Positions 1 through 6,041 of a DNA stretch of 11,438 nucleotides are shown here, piece by piece; position 1 is the first letter of the stretch; the number at the start of each line of letters is the position of its first letter. The notes beneath the pieces are model-generated. The model worked only from the letters and a program-made list of their open reading frames with translations, did no database searches and had not been told where the DNA came from. A program made the position numbers and the translations under genes. Source of the stretch: Campylobacteraceae bacterium (GTDB lineage Bacteria; Campylobacterota; Campylobacteria; Campylobacterales; Campylobacteraceae); the NCBI GenBank assembly GCA_012521935.1, contig JAAYLJ010000068.1, positions 1 to 11,438 of the forward strand, in the 5' to 3' direction.

Positions 1-1
1 A

Positions 2-763
2 AAAGATGTGCTTTTAATTAGAAGGGGTTCTAAAATAGGGCCTTTTGACATTACAAAATCAGCAACGCAAGTCATGAACACTATTGCAGTTTTAAAAGAG
101 GCTAGGATTGCATATGTTGGATTTGGAAATGAATTAATAGATGTAAGTGCTCCAGCGCAAGAAAGTAGTGTTTTTAACTCTAATGCCTACACTTTAGCTT
201 CAAGAGGTGAGATGATGGGTGCTAGAACTGCTACAATTACAAATACATCTGATTCTAAAGAGGCTATTTTACAAATTTTTGAAGATTTAGAACATGTTGA
301 TGCCATCATTACAAGTGGAGGAATGAGCAAGAATGACTCTATCTCTTCACTTTTAAATAGCTCTATTTTAAAACCTCTTTTTCAAGGTGTAGCCATTGCG
401 CCTGCTGGACTTAGTGCTTTAAGTTTTTACAATAGTACTCCAATCTTGCACCTCCCAGGCCTTCCAATGTCTGCACTACTTGGTTTTGAGGTAATTGGCG
501 CAGCTTTAATAAGAAGACTTTATGGGATGAGTGGGGATGAAAATAAAATAGTTACAAAAAGTACAAAAAAGATAAAAGCTCACCCTTTCTCTCAAAGTAT
601 AGTTCCAGGGATTTTTAATGGAGAGAGTTTCTCCCCAAAAAAGATTGCAGCAGGCATGATTAATGTGCTAAATTATTGTAATGGATTTATCTTTGTAGAT
701 AGTAAAAATGACATAGATGAGGGTGGCGAGATTATTTTTTATCCATTTTTATCTTGGAATTAA
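2..763 (+). CDS. MoeA-like molybdopterin molybdotransferase paralogue, 3' part only
   Basis: The reading frame is open to the left edge (it begins KDVLLIRRG), so the gene starts outside the window; 253 residues remain, against about 400 for full MoeA. MoeA inserts molybdate into adenylylated molybdopterin in the cytoplasm. What is seen is a MoCF/MoeA domain with a recognisable GNEL segment, DAIITSGGMS and LPGLPMSALLGF, followed by a short C-terminal beta domain. These correspond to the family motifs GDEL, SGGVSxG and LPGNPVSA. Several hallmark positions differ: the usual STGDEL is GFGNEL, the acidic tail of SGGVSxGxxD is SKNDS, and the two lysines of the KPGKP loop are gone (APAGLS). It is therefore a divergent paralogue that may not carry out the classical reaction. 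It converges tail to tail with the transporter gene, sharing the bases TTAA. Confidence is high for the family and low for the exact activity. Confidence 0.78.
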   Translation, partial: KDVLLIRRGSKIGPFDITKSATQVMNTIAVLKEARIAYVGFGNELIDVSAPAQESSVFNSNAYTLASRGEMMGARTATITNTSDSKEAILQIFEDLEHVDAIITSGGMSKNDSISSLLNSSILKPLFQGVAIAPAGLSALSFYNSTPILHLPGLPMSALLGFEVIGAALIRRLYGMSGDENKIVTKSTKKIKAHPFSQSIVPGIFNGESFSPKKIAAGMINVLNYCNGFIFVDSKNDIDEGGEIIFYPFLSWN

Positions 764-1317
764 GTTTTATTGATGGATCTATTTTGTAGCTTTATCGCAA
801 AAAGATAGAAAAATGGAGTATCTAAAAGAGCTAATACAACTTTTACTAAATAATCACCAATTATTAACTTTACAATTGTCTCAAAAGGCATAACTCCACC
901 AAAAGCTAAAAAGAAAAATAGAGTTGTATCAAAAAATTGGGAAGTTATGGTGCTACCATTATTTCTAAGCCACCATAAAGAGAGGTATCTTTTTTTAAGT
1001 GCATAAAATATCAATACATCTAACTGTTGTGTTAAAAAAAATGTTGTAATTGATGCAAAAGCTATTCTTCCATCTGCAACTAATATGGTTGGGATAATAG
1101 CTAGTAAAACCCCAACCCTTACAACTTTTAAAGTATCTTTTTTACTATATTTTTCTGACAAAATATCAGTAGCTAAAAAGCTAAGCGGGTACATTAATGC
1201 GCCATAAGTTAGCCAACTGTTTATTGGAAATTGAACAGTAAAGTTTGCAAGCACTATGATAAGTGCAAAACCTCCTGCATAGCTATATATCTGTCTATTG
1301 CTAAGTTTATTACTCAA
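760..1317 (-). CDS. VUT/YhhQ-family queuosine precursor transporter
   Basis: This is a 185-residue, very hydrophobic inner-membrane protein with about six predicted transmembrane segments. Family hallmarks are visible: an N-terminal PLSFLATDILSEKYSK segment (the D..SE.YGK-type motif), then QLDVLIFYALKK, then LWWLRNNGSTITSQFFDT. This matches the DUF165/VUT family, whose member YhhQ takes up queuosine precursors (preQ0/preQ1 or related) for the tRNA wobble modification. The start is a TTG at 1317, chosen because AGGTG (1323-1327) lies five bases ahead and no ATG occurs until well inside the protein. It lies 23 bp behind moaA on the same strand and is probably co-transcribed with it. The family call is firm; the substrate is taken from the family and not shown here. 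Confidence 0.85.
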   Translation of the reverse strand: MSNKLSNRQIYSYAGGFALIIVLANFTVQFPINSWLTYGALMYPLSFLATDILSEKYSKKDTLKVVRVGVLLAIIPTILVADGRIAFASITTFFLTQQLDVLIFYALKKRYLSLWWLRNNGSTITSQFFDTTLFFFLAFGGVMPFETIVKLIIGDYLVKVVLALLDTPFFYLFAIKLQNRSINKT

Positions 1318-1322
1318 AAAAA

Positions 1323-1327
1323 CACCT
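1323..1327 (-). promoter_or_regulatory. Shine-Dalgarno site for the VUT transporter (TTG start)
   Basis: AGGTG on the minus strand, five bases before the TTG at 1317. It supports this non-ATG start, since no competing ATG or GTG lies nearby in frame. Confidence 0.55.
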
Positions 1328-1340
1328 ATTTTTATATATT

Positions 1341-2306
1341 TTAACCACCTGTTTCATAAAAAGCTCTATTGCTCTTTTCGCCCTCTTCATCACTCCAGCG
1401 ATTTTTTTCAGGTTTATTTGCTATAACTGTTCCTAAAATCTCAGCCGCAGCAGCAATATCTCCTTTTCTAACAGCATCTTTAATGCTAAGTGCTTCATCA
1501 AAATATAGACAAGGTATCAGCATACCCTCCGCGCTTAGTCTAATTCTATTGCAACTTTCACAAAAATCATGTTTGTGCGGATCTATTATTCCAAAAACAT
1601 ATCCATCATCTAGCTCAAAAAGCTGAGCTGGTGAAGCACCTTCTCTGCCTTTTTCTTTAAAATTATATTTAGTTTTAATTATCTCTTGAATCTCTTTTGC
1701 ATTAAGCCCTTGTATAGTCTTATTTGCATGAGTGTTTTCCATATATTCGATAAATCTTATAGGCATGTTTTTATTTTTTGCATACTCAAACAGCTCTAAA
1801 AGCTCTCCATCATTTATCCCTTTTAATGGAACACTGTTTAATTTTACAAAAAGTCCTGCCTTGCTAGCTGCATCAATCCCTTCTAAAACAGCGCCTAAAA
1901 CATCTCTTTGCGCAATCTTCCAAGCAACCTCAGGCTTTAAAGAATCTAATGAAATATTTACTCTTTTAAGTCCTGCATCAGCTAAAGATTGTGCGATGCC
2001 TGCTAATAAAAATCCATTTGTTGTAAGAGCTAGATCAATTTCTGGCTTGTAATCATAAATCATCTTAATAAAAACATCCAAATCTTTTCTAAGAAGTGGC
2101 TCGCCGCCAGTTAATCTAATCTTTGTTATCCCCTTATCTATAGCAACTTTAATAAACAAAAAGAGCTCTTCAAAGCTTAAAATCTTCTCATGAGGGACCC
2201 ACGAAAATGGTTTTTCTGGCATGCAGTATTGGCACCTAAAATTACATCTTTCAGTAACTGAAACTCTCAAATAGTTCACTTTTCTGCCATATCCGTCAAC
2301 AAGCAT
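1341..2306 (-). CDS. moaA: GTP 3',8-cyclase MoaA (radical SAM, molybdenum cofactor step 1)
   Basis: MoaA catalyses the first step of molybdenum cofactor synthesis, converting GTP to 3',8-cyclo-7,8-dihydro-GTP with S-adenosylmethionine and two iron-sulfur clusters. The 321-residue length is normal. The radical-SAM motif CNFRCQYC gives C21, C25 and C28; TGGEPLLR (about 66-73) is the SAM-contacting GGEP motif; the second 4Fe-4S cluster ligands are C249, C252 and C266 in CESCNRIRLSAEG...C. The protein ends in the GG tail (320-321) needed for catalysis in the family. All hallmark residues are intact, so it should be active. The ATG at 2306 has AAGGA five bases upstream. It leads a probable two-gene unit with the VUT transporter and is divergent from the PAS/chemoreceptor pair. 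Confidence 0.97.
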   Translation of the reverse strand: MLVDGYGRKVNYLRVSVTERCNFRCQYCMPEKPFSWVPHEKILSFEELFLFIKVAIDKGITKIRLTGGEPLLRKDLDVFIKMIYDYKPEIDLALTTNGFLLAGIAQSLADAGLKRVNISLDSLKPEVAWKIAQRDVLGAVLEGIDAASKAGLFVKLNSVPLKGINDGELLELFEYAKNKNMPIRFIEYMENTHANKTIQGLNAKEIQEIIKTKYNFKEKGREGASPAQLFELDDGYVFGIIDPHKHDFCESCNRIRLSAEGMLIPCLYFDEALSIKDAVRKGDIAAAAEILGTVIANKPEKNRWSDEEGEKSNRAFYETGG

Positions 2307-2425
2307 ATATATCCTTCGCTTTTTGACGCATTATATCTAAGTTTTTTTACAAAGTGGCTTGATAAACTCTTTTTAATGGCTTAAAGATTAAAATAGGGAA
2401 TATATCTTTTTTAAAGGGCTATTTT
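2307..2425. other. Divergent intergenic region between moaA and the PAS gene
   Basis: These 119 bp hold the moaA promoter on the minus strand and must also hold the promoter for the PAS/chemoreceptor pair. For the latter, TAAAAT at 2389-2394 is the best -10 candidate but is weak. The ribosome site AAAGGG lies at 2413-2418, ahead of the ATG at 2426. No convincing sigma-54 or sigma-28 site was found. Confidence 0.45.
2330..2335 (-). promoter_or_regulatory. Probable -10 box of the moaA promoter
   Basis: A perfect TATAAT on the minus strand, 23 bases before the moaA ATG. It predicts a transcript start near 2323 with a short leader holding the AAGGA ribosome site. No good -35 hexamer is seen at the usual distance, which is normal for sigma-70 promoters in Campylobacterota. 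Confidence 0.6.
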
Positions 2426-2938
2426 ATGAAAAAAACCTCACCTACAAATGTAGAACGGCAGGTTAAAAGTGATGCTTTTTTAGTCTCAAAGACCGATACT
2501 AAGGGGCGCATTATCTATTGTAACCTTCCTTTTATTGAGATTGTTGGCGCAACTGAACAAGAGTTGCTAAACAAACCTCACAATATAGTAAGACATCCAG
2601 ATATGCCTAGAATAATTTTTAAGTTATTGTGGGAAAAAATTCAAAAAAAAGAGGAAATTTTTGCTTATGTTAAAAATATGAGTTTTGATGGCTCATATTA
2701 TTGGGTTTTTGCAAACATTACTGCATCTTTAGATAAAGATGGCAAGATAGTTGGCTACTATTCAGTTAGAAGACAACCAAATCCAAAGGCTTTAGAAGTC
2801 ATTAAACCACTCTATGAAAAATTGCTTGAAAAAGAGAAAAGTGGTGGCATGGAAGAGTCTTTTGCTTTTTTACAAGAATTCTTAAATGAAAGAGGAGAAG
2901 ATTATGACACCTTTACAAATCGCCTTCAAAGAGTATAA
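2426..2938 (+). CDS. Aer/CetB-like soluble PAS-domain energy sensor
   Basis: A 170-residue protein with a single PAS domain (about 15-120) and a short helical tail, with no membrane segment. The stretch NKPHNIVRHPDMPRIIF (49-65) and DGSYYWVFAN (88-97) closely match the PAS domain of E. coli Aer, where the RHPDMP region contributes to FAD binding. By analogy it senses redox or electron-transport state through bound FAD and passes the signal to a partner receptor. The partner is almost certainly the next gene, whose start lies inside this one (35-bp overlap). The arrangement recalls Campylobacter CetB with CetA. FAD binding is inferred from the motif. The protein stops just where Aer would continue into its membrane hairpin. 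Confidence 0.88.
   Translation: MKKTSPTNVERQVKSDAFLVSKTDTKGRIIYCNLPFIEIVGATEQELLNKPHNIVRHPDMPRIIFKLLWEKIQKKEEIFAYVKNMSFDGSYYWVFANITASLDKDGKIVGYYSVRRQPNPKALEVIKPLYEKLLEKEKSGGMEESFAFLQEFLNERGEDYDTFTNRLQRV
2891..2897 (+). promoter_or_regulatory. Shine-Dalgarno site for the chemoreceptor, inside the PAS gene
   Basis: AGAGGAG lies six bases before the ATG at 2904. It decides the start in favour of 2904 over the in-frame ATG at 2886, which has no such site. Because it lies within the upstream coding sequence, the two proteins are likely to be translationally coupled. Confidence 0.7.
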
Positions 2939-4325
2939 AACTTATATCTATTTTTCTATTTTTACTGCGATTGCCATATCTTTTTTTATGTTTGGATATG
3001 AAATTAGTAGTGCTTTTTTATTAGCTGGGTTTGCTGGTGGATTTTTTGGAAGCAGTAAAAAGATGGAAGTTGAATCTAAAACTTATGACAAAATCTTAAA
3101 GGTAGTAGAAGAGGCATCAAGCGGTAATTTAGAACCTAGAATCACTGATATTGATCCAAAAGAGCCTCTTGGAAAAGTTGCTTGGAAGATAAATGATCTT
3201 TTAGATCAAGTTGAAGCTTTGCAAAGAGAAGTTTCAACTTCAGTTAAGGTAGCAAGTGAGGGGAAAACATATAGAAATCTTTTTAATGAAGGTTTTAGAG
3301 GCTTGTTTGCTACAAATGCTAAAAGTTTTATTGCTGGGGTTGAGGGTATTTTAGCTGGACATAAAGGAAAAGTTCGAGGAATGCTTTCAGAAAAATTTAG
3401 CGAACTTGGAAATGGAAATAGTGGGATTATGGATGTTCAAGCTGATTTAAATATCAGTATAGAAGAGATGTCTAAGATAACTTTAGCAGCAACTGACACT
3501 GCACAAAAATCAAATGAAAGCTTAATAACTATAGAATCTTTAGCCTCCAATGTAAAAGAGTTAACTCATCTAATCTCAGGCACAAATGAAGCCATTGGAA
3601 GCTTAAATGAAAGAGCTGAGGAGATATCTTCAGTTGTAAACTTGATTAAAGATATAGCTGATCAAACAAACCTTCTTGCACTTAATGCTGCCATTGAAGC
3701 AGCGCGCGCAGGAGAGCATGGAAGAGGATTTGCTGTTGTTGCAGATGAAGTTAGAAAGTTAGCTGAGAGAACTCAAAAGGCAACTTCTGAGATAGCAATC
3801 ACCATTCAAACGCTACAACAAGAGACAAATGAGATAAATTCAAACTCTGAACAAATTGACAACATTGCAAGTAGCGCTGGAAAAAGCGTGGTTGATTTTG
3901 AAGATACCTTGCATAGCTTTAATCAAAATGCAAATGAGACTGCAAATATCTCATTTAACATGGAAAATAAACTCTTTACAGTGCTAGCAAAGATTGATCA
4001 TATCATCTATAAAACAAATGCTTACAACTGCGTCATGAATGAAAAATGTGAAGAAAACTTTAGTGATCACACAACATGCAGTCTAGGAAAGTGGTATCAA
4101 GGAGTTGGCAAAGAGCGCTTTAGCGATACTGAAGCTTTTGTGCTTTTAGATGAGCCGCATAGAGTTGTTCATGAATATACAAAACAAAATACAGCTGCTG
4201 CAAATAGCGGTTACAATTTAGAAAATATGAATAGTTTTGTAGAAAATTTTGCTAAGGTTGAAAAAGCTAGTGAAGAGTTATTTGTTATTTTAAATAAAAT
4301 GGTTGAAGAGAAAAGAATATTTTAA
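2904..4325 (+). CDS. Methyl-accepting chemotaxis protein with Aer-like membrane hairpin, HAMP and C-terminal CZB domain
   Basis: Starting at 2904, the protein has 473 residues. Domains in order: a hydrophobic hairpin (about 14-49) with almost no periplasmic loop, so there is no external ligand domain; a HAMP domain (about 52-105) and a second HAMP-like stretch (about 110-165); a kinase-control coiled coil (about 185-360) with the conserved MCP tip DIADQTNLLALNAAIEAARA followed by GEHGRGFAVVADEVRKLAERT (250-290); and a CZB zinc-binding domain (about 360-428). The CZB ligands are complete: H366, C392 in the signature CSLGKWY, H419 and H423. No CheR/CheB-tethering pentapeptide is present at the C terminus. 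It should signal to CheA through CheW. Sensory input probably comes from the neighbouring PAS protein, as in CetA/CetB, with the CZB cysteine as a possible second redox or oxidant input. It converges with the glycosylase gene over TTAA. Confidence 0.93.
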   Translation: MTPLQIAFKEYKTYIYFSIFTAIAISFFMFGYEISSAFLLAGFAGGFFGSSKKMEVESKTYDKILKVVEEASSGNLEPRITDIDPKEPLGKVAWKINDLLDQVEALQREVSTSVKVASEGKTYRNLFNEGFRGLFATNAKSFIAGVEGILAGHKGKVRGMLSEKFSELGNGNSGIMDVQADLNISIEEMSKITLAATDTAQKSNESLITIESLASNVKELTHLISGTNEAIGSLNERAEEISSVVNLIKDIADQTNLLALNAAIEAARAGEHGRGFAVVADEVRKLAERTQKATSEIAITIQTLQQETNEINSNSEQIDNIASSAGKSVVDFEDTLHSFNQNANETANISFNMENKLFTVLAKIDHIIYKTNAYNCVMNEKCEENFSDHTTCSLGKWYQGVGKERFSDTEAFVLLDEPHRVVHEYTKQNTAAANSGYNLENMNSFVENFAKVEKASEELFVILNKMVEEKRIF

Positions 4326-5026
4326 TCTTTTCTTATTAGTTTCTTATTTTTAAAATACTCTCTTGCGCTCTCATCTTTTATAAAACCTACATTATAAGGA
4401 TGAGGAGTGCAAATGAGAGTGAAGTTGGACTCTTTTGGAATTAATGAAATGATTGAATTTGCCATCTTTCCAAATAAAATCAAATCTAATGAATGGTTGC
4501 TTAATCTTTTTAAGAGTACTTCCATAAAAGGTGTAAACTTTTTTACATGAAAAGAGCTATCTTTTTTTGATGTAAAAATTGGAGCTCTATTTAAAAGTAT
4601 TATCCCCTCTTTTTCAAATCCATCTTTAAGTTCAAATATGGAGTTTATTAAACTCTCTTTTTTAACTTTAGATATGGCTTCTTGAGAGGTGTCATTTTCG
4701 CTTAACAACCCTTCATTTATCATTTGCATTTTTAAAAAATTTCTTAAACTTGTAGCTCTGTTTACCTGCTTTGAAAATCCACTACTACTAAAAATCTCTT
4801 TAACCGCGCCATCAATAAAAGAGTATCCTATGGCGCTACTTGCCCTAGGGTATGGATCTTGCCCAAAAAGAATTGCTTTGCTACTATGAAGAGGTAGGGT
4901 TTTAAATGGGGCTAACCAGTTTTGTGGAAAATACTCTTTATCTTTTAAAATGAACTCTTTATACTCTTTATCCAAAGCACTAAATGCTTCATCAATTATC
5001 TCTTGCCACGAGTAATCAACTCTCAT
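4322..5026 (-). CDS. Divergent family-1 uracil-DNA glycosylase (Ung-like)
   Basis: A 234-residue soluble protein, close to the Ung length. Ung removes uracil from DNA to begin base-excision repair. The water-activating loop appears as GQDPYP (55-60), with D57 and the thymine-excluding Y59; family Ung has GQDPYH. F70 in GYSF lies 13 residues further on, as the stacking phenylalanine does in E. coli Ung. LLNRAP supplies the uracil-binding asparagine N146, and TPHPYNVGF (207-215) matches the HPSPLS loop with its histidine (H209). The catalytic set is therefore kept, but the minor-groove loop and the GQDPYH histidine differ, so specificity may have shifted. The ATG at 5026 overlaps the upstream stop as ATGA. 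It is the last gene of the operon starting with mqnP. The family call is good; the exact substrate is open. Confidence 0.8.
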   Translation of the reverse strand: MRVDYSWQEIIDEAFSALDKEYKEFILKDKEYFPQNWLAPFKTLPLHSSKAILFGQDPYPRASSAIGYSFIDGAVKEIFSSSGFSKQVNRATSLRNFLKMQMINEGLLSENDTSQEAISKVKKESLINSIFELKDGFEKEGIILLNRAPIFTSKKDSSFHVKKFTPFMEVLLKRLSNHSLDLILFGKMANSIISLIPKESNFTLICTPHPYNVGFIKDESAREYFKNKKLIRKD

Positions 5027-5532
5027 TTTAAGTCATTCATCTTTAAGATAAATTGTACCTCTCCAAGTCCCATTCTTAACTCTTTTGCAATTTCATGCTC
5101 TTTTTTTCCACTCTTATAAAGCGATACTACTTGTTTTTCATTTGTAGAAGCTGATGGAGAAGCAAAACGATTAATACTTTTTGTCTGCTCTTCTAAAAAA
5201 CTTATTCTATCTTGCTGTTCTGCTTTGAAATTTAGCATAATATCTTCTATCTCTTTTAATGAGTTTAAAAGAGGCATTACTTTGCTATTTATCTCATCTT
5301 GAATCTTAAGTTGTAGATGACTTTCAAAGCTTTCTAACTTTAATTTTTCACTCTTTTCTAAATTTAAAATCTCTTTTCGCAGTTGATAATTTTGCTGCAT
5401 CAACTCTTCAATGCTTCTTTCAAAGCTTTTAAATTTAGATCTATTTTCACCCTCTTTAGAAAAGATGAAAAGGATAATAATTATAAACATAATCACAAAT
5501 CCAGCATAAATTAAAAGATTAAAATCTATCAT
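5023..5532 (-). CDS. Membrane-anchored coiled-coil protein with C-terminal helix-turn-helix-like segment
   Basis: Function not recognised. The 169 residues show one N-terminal transmembrane helix (about 5-25, rich in I, F and V), then a long charged coiled coil (about 30-120), then a compact C-terminal stretch around residues 130-168 (QVVSLYKSGKKEHEIAKELR, then MGLGEVQFILKM) that looks like a small helix-turn-helix. This layout resembles DUF2802-type proteins found near flagellar genes in other proteobacteria, a resemblance made by eye only. The protein is expected at the inner membrane with its body in the cytoplasm. It is coupled by ATGA overlaps at both ends, to the upstream 170-residue gene and the downstream glycosylase, so all are probably made together. 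No enzyme motif is visible. Confidence 0.7.
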   Translation of the reverse strand: MIDFNLLIYAGFVIMFIIIILFIFSKEGENRSKFKSFERSIEELMQQNYQLRKEILNLEKSEKLKLESFESHLQLKIQDEINSKVMPLLNSLKEIEDIMLNFKAEQQDRISFLEEQTKSINRFASPSASTNEKQVVSLYKSGKKEHEIAKELRMGLGEVQFILKMNDLK

Positions 5533-6041
5533 TCCTCAGCCTTTTGTTCTCTAATGAGTATTCTTTCTCTTGCCATAAAATAGGCATCCCAATCTTTTCT
5601 ATCCTCTTGGTGCATTTTAACAATTTTTGCTATGGTTGCATCTACTGGCTCTAAAAATATAGAAATCTCTCGTTTTGGAAAAACAGGCAGTAAAACTCTT
5701 CCATAATAAAAAGATCCAACTTTAAAAAGCTCTTCTTTTAGTTTTAAATGCTCAAACCCAATTGATTCAATCTTTGAATTTAAAGATAGTTCAAGCTTTT
5801 TTGGAGCCTCCTTCTTTAAAGCTTGAGCTAGCTCATCTACTTTTCTATGAAGTTCAGCCATTAGCATCAGCATCACTTGGTCACTCTGGCTTGTCTCTCC
5901 TCTGGCTTTTGCCATTTTTAACCACTGCCCTACTATATCCTCTTCATTTTGATTTGATTTTTCAAACTCTTCAAGATAAATCTCTTCATTTAAAATCTCT
6001 TCAAAATCTATAAAAAGTGGGGCTTGAATGTGGCTTGGCAT
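5529..6041 (-). CDS. Conserved-looking protein of unknown function, possibly PilZ-like
   Basis: Function not recognised. The 170-residue soluble protein has an acidic helical N-terminal half (about 1-85) and a C-terminal half with alternating strands: KLELSLNSKIESIGF, then KVGSFYYGRVLLPVFP, then REISIFLEPVDATIAKIV, ending in a helical tail HQEDRKDWDAYFMARERIL. The order of short strands, a G-F-E turn, a proline-containing strand and a terminal helix recalls a PilZ barrel. However, the RxxxR cyclic-di-GMP motif is absent, so any relation would be to non-binding PilZ proteins; this is a guess from pattern. Its ATG overlaps the mqnP stop by one base (TAATG) and its stop overlaps the next start (ATGA), so it is part of a tightly coupled operon. 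It has no signal peptide or membrane segment. Confidence 0.65.
   Translation of the reverse strand: MPSHIQAPLFIDFEEILNEEIYLEEFEKSNQNEEDIVGQWLKMAKARGETSQSDQVMLMLMAELHRKVDELAQALKKEAPKKLELSLNSKIESIGFEHLKLKEELFKVGSFYYGRVLLPVFPKREISIFLEPVDATIAKIVKMHQEDRKDWDAYFMARERILIREQKAEE

Noticed and set aside
1369..2052. Open reading frames on the plus strand opposite moaA (85 and 106 residues).
   Set aside because: Both are mirror frames of a fully conserved moaA on the other strand, with serine- and leucine-rich composition typical of antisense frames and no recognisable domain.
2369..2386. Short inverted repeat TTTAA-TGGC-TTAAA upstream of the PAS gene.
   Set aside because: Only a five-base, all A/T stem, easily expected by chance in AT-rich spacer DNA.
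2340..2425. Sigma-54 or sigma-28 promoter for the PAS/chemoreceptor pair.
   Set aside because: No GG-N10-GC core with proper flanks and no CGATWT-type -10 could be found; only weak AT-rich sigma-70-like matches.
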